A DNA stretch of 64,000 nucleotides from positions 37,294 through 101,293 of the forward strand of contig JBBPZA010000059.1 of the NCBI GenBank assembly GCA_038199375.1, read 5' to 3'. The translations under genes were made by a program, and so were the position numbers. Of the stretch, positions 34,973-43,307 are shown piece after piece. The stretch comes from JBBPZA01 sp038199375. GTDB lineage: Bacteria; Actinomycetota; Thermoleophilia; Solirubrobacterales; Solirubrobacteraceae. Within the stretch, counting starts at the first letter, position 1, and each line of letters starts with the position of its first letter. The notes below the pieces were generated by a model. The model saw nothing but the letters and a program-made list of their open reading frames with translations. It had not been told where the DNA came from and did no database searches.

Positions 34973-35643
34973 CTGTCGGCAACCCCCGCCTGCACCTCCG
35001 TGCCACCGACTCGACGAACGCTCGAGCCCGCGAGCTCGCCTCCGCCGGAGCGGTCCACGGGACGCTTGTCACCACGGCCGAGCAGTCAGCCGGGCGCGGG
35101 AGGCAGGGCCGGACTTGGAGCGCCCCTGCCGGCCAGGCGCTGCTGCTGTCGCTCGTTCTGCGGGAGTGGCCCGCTCTGCTCCCCCTCGCAGCCGCAGTCG
35201 CCGTCGCGAAGACCGCCGGCGAAGCCGCTCGCGTCAAGTGGCCCAACGACATCCTCCTCGGCGACCGCAAGGTGGCGGGAATTCTCGTGGAGGCACGACC
35301 CCAGGAGGGGTGGGCGATCGTCGGGATCGGCCTCAACGTAGCGGTCGACCTCGACGCGCTTCCCGCCGAGCTGCGCGCGACGGCAGGCACACTGGACCGC
35401 TCGCCCGCCGACATAGAGCCGACCCTGCGACAACTCCTCACGCAGCTCGAACACTGGCTCGTGAGGCCCGAGCCAGACCTGCTCGCCGCCTACCGCGCCC
35501 GCGACGCGCTCGCCGGCCGGGAGGTGCGCTGGGCAGACGGCGAAGGCCGCGCCGTCGGCATCGACGACCACGGGCGCCTCCTCGTCGACACGCGCGCAGG
35601 CCGCGTCGCGCTCGACGCCGGCGAGGTCCACCTACGCGTCTAG
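34969..35643 (+). CDS. birA: biotin-[acetyl-CoA-carboxylase] ligase (no HTH domain)
   Basis: A 224-residue class I biotin protein ligase: ATDSTNARARELA, TTAEQSAGRGRQGRTWSAP (biotinoyl-AMP loop GRGRQGR), VKWPNDILLGDRKVAGILVE, IVGIGLNV, and the small C-terminal SH3-like domain. The N-terminal winged helix of bifunctional BirA is absent, so it is a pure enzyme. Confidence 0.93.
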   Translation: MTVGNPRLHLRATDSTNARARELASAGAVHGTLVTTAEQSAGRGRQGRTWSAPAGQALLLSLVLREWPALLPLAAAVAVAKTAGEAARVKWPNDILLGDRKVAGILVEARPQEGWAIVGIGLNVAVDLDALPAELRATAGTLDRSPADIEPTLRQLLTQLEHWLVRPEPDLLAAYRARDALAGREVRWADGEGRAVGIDDHGRLLVDTRAGRVALDAGEVHLRV

Positions 35644-35673
35644 CAGCAGCCTGACCCTTCCGCGACCCGGCCG

Positions 35674-38433
35674 CTACTCCTCGATGGAGAACCCCTCGAG
35701 GTCGGCTTCCGCGACGACCTCTTCCTCGTCGAGCGCGTCCTCGTCCTCCTCGTCGGGCGCCGCCGAATGAGGCTCGTCGAATGAGTCATCGTGGTCGTCG
35801 TCGGACGGCGCCGAGAGGGCCTCCCCGAGCTCGTCGGCGTCCTCGGCCTCGTCGAGCTGCTCGCGGGCCGGCCCGGTGGCCGCCAGGCTCCCCGCCGCAT
35901 CGCGGATCGCCGCGACGGCGGCGTCCTCGTCGACCATCTCCCCGTTTGCGACCGCGAGATCCTGTGCCCGCCCGACCGCCTTCCCGCCCGTGGCGACCGC
36001 CGCCTTCCCGGCTCGGGCCTCTGTGCCTTCGCCCTTCTTGCGCCGGCGGCGACCCGACCGCCCGCGGCGACCCTTGGGGAAGTTGCGAAGCAGCTCGCGG
36101 GCGAGTGCGGCGGGCTTGCGCGACATGCGACTGCGGGCGCCGTCGAGGACCTGCTGAGCTTCCGGCGTGTGGGCGACGGAAGCCGCGAGCAGCGCGGCGG
36201 CCAGGCGGCGGTCCTGCTTGCGCGAGGCGTGGACGATGCGCCGGGCGTTGCGGGCGTGGGCGCCGCCGGAGGAGTTGACCAGCAGGCCGAGCAGGCGCTT
36301 GGTCTCCGGCCAGCGCTGGACGGCGTACTCCTCGTGGACCTCGCGGGTGTACTCGGCCATGCGCCAGATCCACGCGTTGGCCTGGTCGCGCCGGCCGATG
36401 CGCTTCTCGGCGAGCGCCTGGAGCATGACCTTCACGCCCTCGCGCTTCTCGTCACGCGACCACGTCCCGATCACCTCGATGGCCTGGTCGAAGGCGTCGG
36501 GGTCGCGGACCGCCGCGATCTCCTGGAGTGCGCGGACACGGAGCTGCGCGTTGCGGTTGCGCTGCACGGCGGTGAGCAGGAAGCGGCTCTTGAGCTCACC
36601 CTGGCGGTCGAAGTGCAGCATCGCCTTCGCTCGCCGCCACCCGTTGGTGGCCACCCGCGCTCCGGCCAGCGCCGCCCATACATGCTGCTCGCCGTAGTCG
36701 AGATGCTCGACGGCGATGCGCCAGAGCTCGCGCTCGAAGACCTCCGCCCGCCGGTCGGGATCGGCGGCGAGGGGCAGCACCCGCCGCTCCACCCGCACCC
36801 TTCGACCGCGGCCGCGGCGCACCGGCCCGACGACGATGGCACCTCCGCGGTAGACGTCACGGTCCAGGAGCGAGTGCAGCGTGACGACAGGGTCGTCGTG
36901 GCGCGTCGCGGGGTGGACGAAGTCGATGACGATGCCGGCTTCCTTGCCCGGGTGGCGGCGGGTCACGCGGCCGACGCGCTGCTGGTAAATGCGTTTGGAG
37001 GCCGTGGGCGCGAGGTGCATGCACACCGTCGCGCGTGGCGAGTTCCATCCCTCCGCGAGCAGCTGCGCGTTGATCAGCACGTCGATCTTGCCCGCCTCAT
37101 AGGCGGCGAGGATGCGTGCGAGCTCGCGCTTGGGCGTCTCCCCCGAGACGCCCTGCGCCTTGAGACCCGCGTCGCGGAAGGCCTCGGCGACGTTGTAGGC
37201 GTGGCGCACGCCGGCGGCGTAGACCACGCCGGGCACGCCGTTGAAGCGCGTCTTGTAGAGGTCGGCGACCGCCAGGTTGAACGGAAGCTGATCGAGCAGC
37301 TCGGCGAGCAGCTCCTGGTCGAACTCGGTGTCGATCTCCCCGCGCCGCAGGGGGACCTTGGCGATGGTCCGCACGCCGGGACCGGGCGGGATGCGGATGC
37401 AACGCAGGGGAGAGATCACGCCGCGGCGCGCCGCCTGGGCGAGGTCGAAGCGTGAGGTCTGGGTCGGGAAGAGATCGGTGACGTGGCGGGCGATGAGCGC
37501 GCCGGTGGCGGTCATCCCGATGAACACCGGGCCGCTCCACTGGCGGATCGACGCGCTGGTCTTCTCGCCCAGGGCGGTATGGGCCTCGTCGCAGATGACG
37601 ATCGTGTAGGCATCGGAGACCCGCCCGGCGTTTCGTACGTACCACTGGTAGGTCTCGACGGTCACCGGGCCGTTGCCGTCGTCCTTTCCGTCGAGGAGCG
37701 CCGGCGTTATCCGCTTGGCATAGCCGCGGTCGCGGAGCTCGCCGTGGAACTGGTCGACGAGGTTTCGCCGGTGGGTGAGGATCAGCACCCCGCCCGTCCG
37801 CGAGGCCTCGACGAAGCCCAGCGCCGCGACGGTCTTGCCCGCGCCCGTGGCGTGCTCGAACCAGAAGCGCTTGGCCGCATTTGGGTCCTCCGGCGCCTCG
37901 TCGACCGCGTCGTCGCCGTCCCAGTCGCGGGGCTCGTCGGCCTCCTCCTCGTCGTCCTCTTCGTCCTCCTCCCCGGGGATGGCCGACGATGCGAGGGACG
38001 GCAGCTCGGGGAGGGGCACCGAACCGTTGCCCGAGCTCTCGGCGCTCGCGCCGTTGCCGTTGCCGTTGGTGGCGATCTGGCGCTGGGTCTCGGCAAGTAG
38101 GGCCGTGAGCGTCCCCGACAGGGCGTCGACCTGGTGGGCGGAGAGGACGGTCCCGTCGACGAGCTTGGCCTCCTCCTCCGAGAGCAGCCGCTCGAGCCCG
38201 AGGAGGAACGACCACGTCCGCCGCCATTCGACCGAGGGATGCTCGGCTCCGGCGTCGAGCTCGGCGAGGGCCGCGTCGAATGCGAGCCGGCGCGCGGAGC
38301 CGGGAGGGAGCGCCTCCGCCGGCTCCTCTCCCTCGAGCACGAAGGGCTCGCGGGTGAACTTGGCCGCCCGACCGATGTCGGTGGGCTTGGGAACGGTCGC
38401 GGCCTCGACGGCCGCTTGGATGGGCTCAGCCAT
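35674..38433 (-). CDS. DEAD/DEAH-box helicase with acidic inserts
   Basis: A 919-residue SF2 ATPase. The ATPase core lies at 190-600: Walker A ATGAGKT (195-201), LILTHRRNLVDQF (Ia), CDEAH (281-285), GMTATG (III), LLAEGWNSPRATVCMHLAPT (V) and IYQQRVGRVTRRHPGKEAG (VI). Before it is a helical region and an acidic stretch (155-184, mostly Glu/Asp); after it is a long helical part, a basic cluster KGRRGRSGRRRRKKGEG (near 805), and a very acidic end. No nuclease or methylase is next to it. Starts at ATG 38433 after a 115-base leader if TAGAAT at 38561-38556 is its -10 box. Probably nucleic-acid remodelling; exact role unknown. Confidence 0.85.
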   Translation of the reverse strand: MAEPIQAAVEAATVPKPTDIGRAAKFTREPFVLEGEEPAEALPPGSARRLAFDAALAELDAGAEHPSVEWRRTWSFLLGLERLLSEEEAKLVDGTVLSAHQVDALSGTLTALLAETQRQIATNGNGNGASAESSGNGSVPLPELPSLASSAIPGEEDEEDDEEEADEPRDWDGDDAVDEAPEDPNAAKRFWFEHATGAGKTVAALGFVEASRTGGVLILTHRRNLVDQFHGELRDRGYAKRITPALLDGKDDGNGPVTVETYQWYVRNAGRVSDAYTIVICDEAHTALGEKTSASIRQWSGPVFIGMTATGALIARHVTDLFPTQTSRFDLAQAARRGVISPLRCIRIPPGPGVRTIAKVPLRRGEIDTEFDQELLAELLDQLPFNLAVADLYKTRFNGVPGVVYAAGVRHAYNVAEAFRDAGLKAQGVSGETPKRELARILAAYEAGKIDVLINAQLLAEGWNSPRATVCMHLAPTASKRIYQQRVGRVTRRHPGKEAGIVIDFVHPATRHDDPVVTLHSLLDRDVYRGGAIVVGPVRRGRGRRVRVERRVLPLAADPDRRAEVFERELWRIAVEHLDYGEQHVWAALAGARVATNGWRRAKAMLHFDRQGELKSRFLLTAVQRNRNAQLRVRALQEIAAVRDPDAFDQAIEVIGTWSRDEKREGVKVMLQALAEKRIGRRDQANAWIWRMAEYTREVHEEYAVQRWPETKRLLGLLVNSSGGAHARNARRIVHASRKQDRRLAAALLAASVAHTPEAQQVLDGARSRMSRKPAALARELLRNFPKGRRGRSGRRRRKKGEGTEARAGKAAVATGGKAVGRAQDLAVANGEMVDEDAAVAAIRDAAGSLAATGPAREQLDEAEDADELGEALSAPSDDDHDDSFDEPHSAAPDEEDEDALDEEEVVAEADLEGFSIEE

Positions 38434-38626
38434 GAGCGGGCTTCTTTGGAAGAGCGAGGGACGCGCGAGAATCAGGTCGCGCGACCCGGGAAATTCCCGG
38501 CCCCTTGCCGGGAGCCGCGACGGCTGGTTCGCTGCTTGCCGTCGCGTTGACCGTGATTCTAGCGCCTTCGCGGCAGAACATGGGCGCCTGACGCCGGGCG
38601 GAACGTGCCGCACGACCTGATTGGCG

Positions 38627-38676
38627 CGCACAGGCACTCCCACCCCGGCGCTCCGACCCTACCTGTGCGGGTGGGA
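38627..38676 (+). repeat. interleaved complementary repeats upstream of thioredoxin-like gene
   Basis: GCACAGG (38628-38634) is complementary to CCTGTGC (38662-38668), and TCCCACCC (38638-38645) to GGGTGGGA (38669-38676). The order A-B-A'-B' cannot form two nested hairpins at once, so the alternatives exclude each other or a pseudoknot-like fold forms. The rest of 38434-38701 shows only a possible TAGAAT box for the helicase. Confidence 0.4.
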
Positions 38677-38701
38677 ACCGCGATATGGCAACCTTCGACC
38701 G

Positions 38702-39292
38702 GTGAAGCGGAGACTGCTCGTGGCGCTCGGCGCGGTGGCGCTCGTGGCGGTCCTGCTCGTCGGCTTGGTGCAGGCCCGCCGGTCTGACGACGGGGGCGGA
38801 ACGGCGGCGAAGGCGAAGGCGCCCGACGCGGCGCAGACGCGCCGGGCCCTGTCCGGCGCGCCGCCCGAGCTCGCAGCGCTCCATCGCCAGGCCGATGCCC
38901 TGCTTCCCGGTGGCGCGGCTGCGTTCGAGGCGCGCCTGGCGTCCCTCAAGGGCTACCCCGTCGTCGTGAACGCCTGGGCCTCCTGGTGCGGCCCCTGCCG
39001 TTTCGAGCTTCCCGCCTTCCAGGCCCAGTCCGTGCGGCTCGGCCGGCGGGTCGCCTTCCTCGGGATCAACGAGAGGGACGCGGACGGCGATGCACGGGCC
39101 TTCCAGCGCGAGTTCCCGGTGAGCTACCCGAGCTATGAGGACCCGGAAGGCCGGATAGCGCGCAGCTACGGCGTCCAGGGGCTCCCCTTCACCGTCTTCT
39201 ACGCGCCCTCGGGGCGGCAGGTGCTGGTCCATCAAGGGCCCTACGCCAGCGAAGCGGCGCTCCTGGATGACATCCGCCGGTACGCACGCTGA
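38702..39292 (+). CDS. TlpA/ResA-like membrane-anchored thiol-disulfide protein
   Basis: A 196-residue protein with an N-terminal anchor (LLVALGAVALVAVLLVGLV), a linker, then a thioredoxin fold: VVVNAWASWCGPCRFELPAF with the CxxC active site and GVQGLPFTVFYAPSG with the cis-Pro loop. Extracytoplasmic. Proteins of this type keep cytochrome c heme-site cysteines reduced, which would fit the ccm genes 9 kb away, but the substrate is not shown. GTG 38702 gives the best anchor. Confidence 0.88.
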   Translation: MKRRLLVALGAVALVAVLLVGLVQARRSDDGGGTAAKAKAPDAAQTRRALSGAPPELAALHRQADALLPGGAAAFEARLASLKGYPVVVNAWASWCGPCRFELPAFQAQSVRLGRRVAFLGINERDADGDARAFQREFPVSYPSYEDPEGRIARSYGVQGLPFTVFYAPSGRQVLVHQGPYASEAALLDDIRRYAR

Positions 39293-39348
39293 GCTCTCTC
39301 CCCGCGCATTCCCGAGCAGGCAGGGCCGGCTGGAAGCCTGATCGGCCG

Positions 39349-39783
39349 GTGACCGTCGCGACCCGGCGTGCGCAAGACCTAGCCGAGCGCGAGGCGGCCG
39401 TCGAACTGCGGCGGCGGGTGTTCTGCGAGGAGCAGGGCGTCTCCCCGACTGACGAGCTCGACGGCCACGACGGCGCGGCGATCCACTTGGTTGCCGTCGG
39501 GGAAGGCGGCGCGGTGATCGGCACCTGCCGGCTGCTCCTGCGCGGCCCGATCTGCCAGCTGAGTCGCATGGCCGTGGATCCCGGCGCGCGGGGCCGTGGG
39601 GTGGGCCGTGCTCTGCTGCGCGCCGCCGAGACGGAGGGGAGGGCGACCGGAGCGCGGTACATCGCGCTTCACGCACAGCTTCACGCACAGCGGCTCTACT
39701 CCTCCTCCGGGTACGTTGCCTACGGGACGCGCTTCATGGAAGCCGGGATCGAGCACGTCGCGATGGAGAAGGCCCTCCCGTGA
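39349..39783 (+). CDS. GNAT-family N-acetyltransferase
   Basis: A 144-residue ElaA/GNAT-type acetyltransferase: ELRRRVFCEEQGVSPTDELD, QLSRMAVDPGARGRGVGRALL (acetyl-CoA loop RGRGVG), then YIALHAQLHAQRLYSSSGY. The 'EEQGV' start is shared with YjcF/ElaA-like proteins. Substrate unknown. Confidence 0.88.
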   Translation: MTVATRRAQDLAEREAAVELRRRVFCEEQGVSPTDELDGHDGAAIHLVAVGEGGAVIGTCRLLLRGPICQLSRMAVDPGARGRGVGRALLRAAETEGRATGARYIALHAQLHAQRLYSSSGYVAYGTRFMEAGIEHVAMEKALP

Positions 39784-39837
39784 CGGGGCGCGTCTTCGTA
39801 GGCCGGCACCGAGGCGCCGGCCGAGCGAGGAGGCGCC

Positions 39838-40818
39838 GTGCCTGAGCTCCGGATCGATCCGCTCAGCGGGCAGAAGGTCATCGTCGCCGCCGGGCGGGCG
39901 GCACGGCCGGGCGCGGAGTGGAGCGCGCAGGCACCGCCGTCGATCGAGCCCGAGACCGATCCCTTCGCCGAGGGCAACGAGGGGCGCACGCCGCCCGAGC
40001 TGTGGGCCGACCGGCCCGGCGGCGGCCCCGCCGACTCGCCGGGGTGGCGGGTGCGCGCGGTCCCGAACCTCTATCCCGCGCTGAGCGACAGCGGGCCCGA
40101 GCCCGAGCCGTCGGCCAACCCCGACCTCTTCTCGGCGCGGTGGGCGGCCGGGGCCCACGAGGTCATCGTCAACGGACCCCAGTCGGTCGGCGCGCTCGCC
40201 GAGCTGCCCGAGGATCAGGTCACGCTCGCGCTGGAGGGCTGGCGCGCGCGGATGCGGGCGCACGAGGGGTCCGCCTACCGCCACCTGCTCGTCAACGAGC
40301 GCAGGGAAGCCGGGGCATCCCTTCCACATACGCACGCCCAGCTCTACGCGCTTGACTTCGTGCCCGCCCTCGTCGCCCGGGAGCGCGAGCGCTTCGGCGC
40401 CTATGCGACCCGCCAGATTGGCGCCAACCTCCTCGCCGACCTCCTCCAGGCGGAGGTGCGCCGGCGCGAACGCGTCGTCGCCCTGGACGACGAGGCGGTG
40501 CTGCTGGCGCCCTACGCCTCGCAGCTTCCCTTCCAGCTCATGCTCGTCCCGCGCCGTCCGCGCACCGCCTTCGAGGACGCCGGGCCCACCGGGGCGGCGC
40601 TCCTGCACGACGGGCTGCGCCGGATCGCCCGCCGCCTGGGCGCCAGCCCGCCGCTGAACCTGTGGATCCGCACCGCGCCGCGGGGGGCGGAGCACTTCTG
40701 CTGGCGCATCGACGTCCTCCCGCGCCTGACCGTGCTCGCGGGGCTCGAGCTCGGCACCGGCGTGCACCTCAACACGATGCCCCCCGAGCTCGCCGCCGCC
40801 GAGCTGCGCGACGCGTAG
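39838..40818 (+). CDS. galactose-1-phosphate uridylyltransferase-like HIT protein
   Basis: A 326-residue GalT-type protein: LRIDPLSGQKVIVAAGRAARP, VRAVPNLYPAL, HEVIVNGPQ, and the catalytic SLPHTHAQLYAL (H164, H166). The second half has VLLAPYASQLPFQLMLVPRR and GAEHFCWRIDVLPRL. It transfers nucleotidyl groups between sugar phosphates; in high-GC bacteria such proteins may use ADP-sugars or other substrates. GGAGG precedes the GTG. Could supply the exopolysaccharide locus, but it is 10 kb away. Confidence 0.85.
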   Translation: MPELRIDPLSGQKVIVAAGRAARPGAEWSAQAPPSIEPETDPFAEGNEGRTPPELWADRPGGGPADSPGWRVRAVPNLYPALSDSGPEPEPSANPDLFSARWAAGAHEVIVNGPQSVGALAELPEDQVTLALEGWRARMRAHEGSAYRHLLVNERREAGASLPHTHAQLYALDFVPALVARERERFGAYATRQIGANLLADLLQAEVRRRERVVALDDEAVLLAPYASQLPFQLMLVPRRPRTAFEDAGPTGAALLHDGLRRIARRLGASPPLNLWIRTAPRGAEHFCWRIDVLPRLTVLAGLELGTGVHLNTMPPELAAAELRDA

Positions 40819-40903
40819 ACCGACGTTCGGAAACGTGACCAGCGGCCTGCCGCCGTCACGACAAGTTACGGCGGCACGCAATGCCGTGCTCCGACTGCTC
40901 GGC

Positions 40904-40909
40904 TACGGT
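40904..40909 (+). promoter_or_regulatory. -10 box TACGGT, leaderless MNT gene
   Basis: TACGGT ends six bases before the ATG at 40916 and so chooses this start over 40835. Confidence 0.5.
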
Positions 40910-40915
40910 GATGTA

Positions 40916-41233
40916 ATGCTCGTCGATGATGCCGTTTCGGAAGCAGCGCGACGCTTGGCGCGGACTGCATCGAGCCCGGCACGGGTAATCCTGTTCGGCT
41001 CACGCGCGCGAAACGACGGAAGCACGACCAGCGACCTCGACTTCCTCGTAATCGAGCAGGAGGTTGCGAGCCGGCGCTCGGAAGCCGTTCGCCTCCGCCG
41101 CGCCTTGAGCGGCCTCGAGGTCCCGGTCGATGTGATCGTGGTCACCGAGCAGCACGTCGAGGATTGGGGCGACGTGAAGGGCACGGTGCTCTACGAGGCG
41201 CTGAGGGAAGGTCGGCTCCTTGCCCAAACGTGA
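40916..41233 (+). CDS. MNT-type nucleotidyltransferase antitoxin
   Basis: A 105-residue minimal nucleotidyltransferase with VILFGSRARNDGSTTSDLDFLV (GS...DxD) and a third Asp in VPVDVIVVTE. Paired with the HEPN protein that follows with a 14-base overlap, it forms an MNT/HEPN toxin-antitoxin pair, in which the MNT protein AMPylates a HEPN tyrosine. Confidence 0.85.
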   Translation: MLVDDAVSEAARRLARTASSPARVILFGSRARNDGSTTSDLDFLVIEQEVASRRSEAVRLRRALSGLEVPVDVIVVTEQHVEDWGDVKGTVLYEALREGRLLAQT

Positions 41234-41633
41234 GCGTCGCGACCTCGCGGCCGTCCTGCTTCGGCGCGCCGAGGACGATCAGTTCGTCGTTCGGGAGCTT
41301 CGCGGCAGCCCCCAGACACCTGACTCGGTGCTGGGCTTCCATGCCCAACAGGCGGCCGAGAAGCTGATCAAGGCTGTGCTTGCAGCCAACGAGATCGACT
41401 ACGCGCGCTCTCACAGCTTGAGGTACCTCGCGGACCTGCTCGACGCGGGAAGGATTGAGCTTCCGGTCGACCCTGACGAGCTCGACGGCCTGACCGGCTA
41501 CGCAGTCGAGCTTCGCTACGACGACCCGTTCGACCATGAGGAGCTCGACCGAGACCTCGCTCTCGAGCTCGTCGATGACCTCGTGCGCTGGGCGAGGGCC
41601 GAGGTCGAGCGGCGCGGCGGTCCAGGCTCTTGA
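41220..41633 (+). CDS. HEPN-domain toxin
   Basis: A 137-residue helical HEPN protein: LRRAEDDQFVVREL, GFHAQQAAEKLIKAVLAANE, IDYARSHSLRYLADLL. The RNase motif is not the textbook R-x4-H; an Arg-Ser-His and a preceding Tyr are seen instead, close to the type targeted by AMPylation in MntA-HepT pairs. TTG at 41220 is the best start; it overlaps the MNT gene. Confidence 0.8.
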   Translation: MPKRERRDLAAVLLRRAEDDQFVVRELRGSPQTPDSVLGFHAQQAAEKLIKAVLAANEIDYARSHSLRYLADLLDAGRIELPVDPDELDGLTGYAVELRYDDPFDHEELDRDLALELVDDLVRWARAEVERRGGPGS

Positions 41634-41749
41634 CCCGAGCAGGGCGCTGAGCGTCCGGACTGCCCGAGGCTTCCACCAGAGCGCGCAGACCAAGCTTCCT
41701 CCGGGACCCGTAGGATCGGTCGAGTGGTCGGGCAACACGGGTTGAGCCG

Positions 41750-42032
41750 ATGAAAGCGACGTTGTTCAAAGAGGTCAGCTACTCGCTCTCGAAGCTGATC
41801 GAGGACATCGACGTCGGAGAGATTGGGCTGCCCGATATCCAGCGGCCCTTCGTGTGGACGAAGGCCAAGGTCCGGGACCCCTTCGACTCGATGTACAACG
41901 GCTTTCCGGTCGGCTACCTGCTGTTCTGGGGAAACGTTGGTGCGAGCGGCACTCGCCAGATCGGCAAAACGGAAAGCAGGCCGTACCGCGCTTGCTGATC
42001 GTGGACGGCAGCAGCGCTTGACATCGCTCTAC
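41750..42032 (+). pseudogene. DUF262 (GmrSD N-terminal) fragment with frameshifts
   Basis: ATG 41750 opens a typical DUF262 start: SYSLSKLIEDIDVGEIGLPD, IQRPFVWTKAKVRDPFDSMY, FPVGYLLFW, SGTRQIG. After this, the frame slips: PRLLIVDG appears in a second frame and QQRLTSLY in a third (ends 42032), together making the conserved 'LLIVDGQQRLTSLY' signature. The rest of the protein (about 500 residues in a complete ParB-like GmrS nuclease) is gone. Likely a relic of a restriction-type defence gene. Confidence 0.8.
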
Positions 42033-42057
42033 CCGGAGCCGCGACGCCCGCATCGAA

Positions 42058-42447
42058 TTGGCGATCGTCAAGACGATTGCGGCGTTCGCGAACGCCAAGG
42101 GCGGAACCCTCATCATCGGCGTCAACGACGACGGCAAGCCGGTCGGGCTCGATAAGGATCTCGCGCTGATGAGCAAGCCGGACGTCGACCGCTACAGCTA
42201 CGCCCAGGGCAAGATGAACGACGCACTGGGCGCGCGGGACGTGCTGTGCGTCAGCCAGTTCACCCTGTACGGCGACGCAAGTGGCGGGAACCGTCCCAGC
42301 TTCGTCGCCGCCGCCCGGCCCGAGCTCGCCGAGCCGCTCTATGACCGCTTCTGCGACCGGCTCGGCGCCGCCCGCGGCGTCTTCGGAGCTCGCATGGCCG
42401 TCTCGCTGGTCAACGACGGGCCCGTCACCCTGGTGCTGGAGGCATGA
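42058..42447 (+). pseudogene. chimeric ORF: AlbA_2 fragment joined to the end of D-aminoacyl-tRNA deacylase
   Basis: One open frame of 129 codons is made from two unrelated gene pieces. Codons 1-46 (AIVKTIAAFANAKGGTLIIG, VNDDGKPVGLDKDLALMSKP, DVDRY) come from a Schlafen/AlbA_2 DNA-binding domain. From codon 49 on (AQGKMNDALGARDVLCVSQF, TLYGDASGGNRPSFVAAARP, VNDGPVTLVLEA) it is the C-terminal two thirds of Dtd, which removes D-amino acids from tRNA. The Dtd N-terminus is missing. No ATG starts it (TTG 42058). It is presumably non-functional, but the Dtd part is intact and the frame is preserved. Confidence 0.8.
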
Positions 42448-42635
42448 GGCGGGCGGCCTCCCCATTCGTTGCGCTGGCCGTGCTGCTGGCCCTTGGGTGC
42501 GGCGCAGAGAACGAGGAGAGCGGCCCGACGACGACGACAACGCCGCACACGCCGATGGCGGGCACGGTCGAGCTCGCGGTCGCCCGCGACGGAACCGTGG
42601 CCGCCAGACGGCAGCGCGCGCCCTGCCGGAGCTGA
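42444..42635 (+). CDS. small putative lipoprotein
   Basis: A 63-residue frame whose ATG overlaps the dtd stop (ATGA): basic start, hydrophobic core AASPFVALAVLLALGCGAEN with a lipobox ending in Cys19, a Thr-rich linker, then GTVELAVARDGTVAA and a short basic end. It may be the truncated N-terminus of a longer lipoprotein. Confidence 0.55.
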   Translation: MRRAASPFVALAVLLALGCGAENEESGPTTTTTPHTPMAGTVELAVARDGTVAARRQRAPCRS

Positions 42636-42649
42636 GAGACCTGGGCGAG

Positions 42650-42655
42650 TACGCT
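42650..42655 (+). promoter_or_regulatory. -10 box TACGCT, leaderless start
   Basis: TACGCT ends seven bases before GTG 42663. Confidence 0.5.
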
Positions 42656-42662
42656 GCCGCCC

Positions 42663-43307
42663 GTGCCGCCGACCGACCGCTTCGTCCCCCGCTTCGCGGC
42701 CGAGCCGCCGCAGGAGACCCTGCCCTACGGCCGCTGGGCGCAGACCCTCCAGGCCGAGTTCCTCGGGCAGTGCCTTCGTATCGACGGCGAAGGGGAGGAC
42801 CTCGGGGAGCCCGGCGAGGTCACCTGGTTTCCCGACCGCACCTGGTGCGGGCGCACCTACGTTCCCGCCACCGCGCGGACGAGCACCGGCTTAGAGCTCT
42901 TCGGCTACGTGTCGTTCGTGATCGGCGAGGACGGGCGGGGCGCCGAGGACTTCACGGCGAGCGCCGACTTCACCGACGAGGTCGCCGAGCGCAACCAGGA
43001 GTGGCTGCTGGATCTCTCGGACGAGGTCATCGGAAGCTGGCGCGGGGAGCAGGGGAAGGTCGCGGAGGTCACCCTCGTGTGGGGTGTCGCCCTGACGGAG
43101 GGCGGGGCGGTCGCCACGGCCGAGCTGGCGGATCTCGCGGTAGACCAGTGCGAGCTCGCCGAGGAGCGCTTCACCCTCGTCGCCCCGGACGATTACCGCG
43201 GCGACGTCCTCGACGTCAAGCTCTTCGATCGTCACGGACGCGAGCTCGCCAGCGAGTCGCTCTACGAGGACGAGGGCGAGGGCGAGGGCGAGGGCGAGGA
43301 GGAATGA
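42663..43307 (+). CDS. unknown protein with acidic C-terminal tail
   Basis: A 214-residue protein with no recognised domain or signal peptide. It is strand-rich with WFPDRTWCGRTYVPAT, GYVSFVIGEDGRGAEDF and LTEGGAVATAELADLAVDQC, and ends in an acidic repeat (EDEGEGEGEGEEE) encoded by GAGGGC units. Two or three Cys could pair. Its last 46 bases overlap the convergent oppF end. Start fixed by the TACGCT box. Confidence 0.7.
   Translation: MPPTDRFVPRFAAEPPQETLPYGRWAQTLQAEFLGQCLRIDGEGEDLGEPGEVTWFPDRTWCGRTYVPATARTSTGLELFGYVSFVIGEDGRGAEDFTASADFTDEVAERNQEWLLDLSDEVIGSWRGEQGKVAEVTLVWGVALTEGGAVATAELADLAVDQCELAEERFTLVAPDDYRGDVLDVKLFDRHGRELASESLYEDEGEGEGEGEEE

Noticed and set aside
35791..37455. A 554-codon plus-strand frame opposite the helicase
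   Set aside because: Antisense shadow; the minus strand carries all SF2 helicase motifs in order.
41634..41749. Possible gene between the HEPN toxin and the DUF262 fragment
   Set aside because: No frame with protein character or start signal; only a TAGGAT box about 35 bases before the DUF262 ATG.
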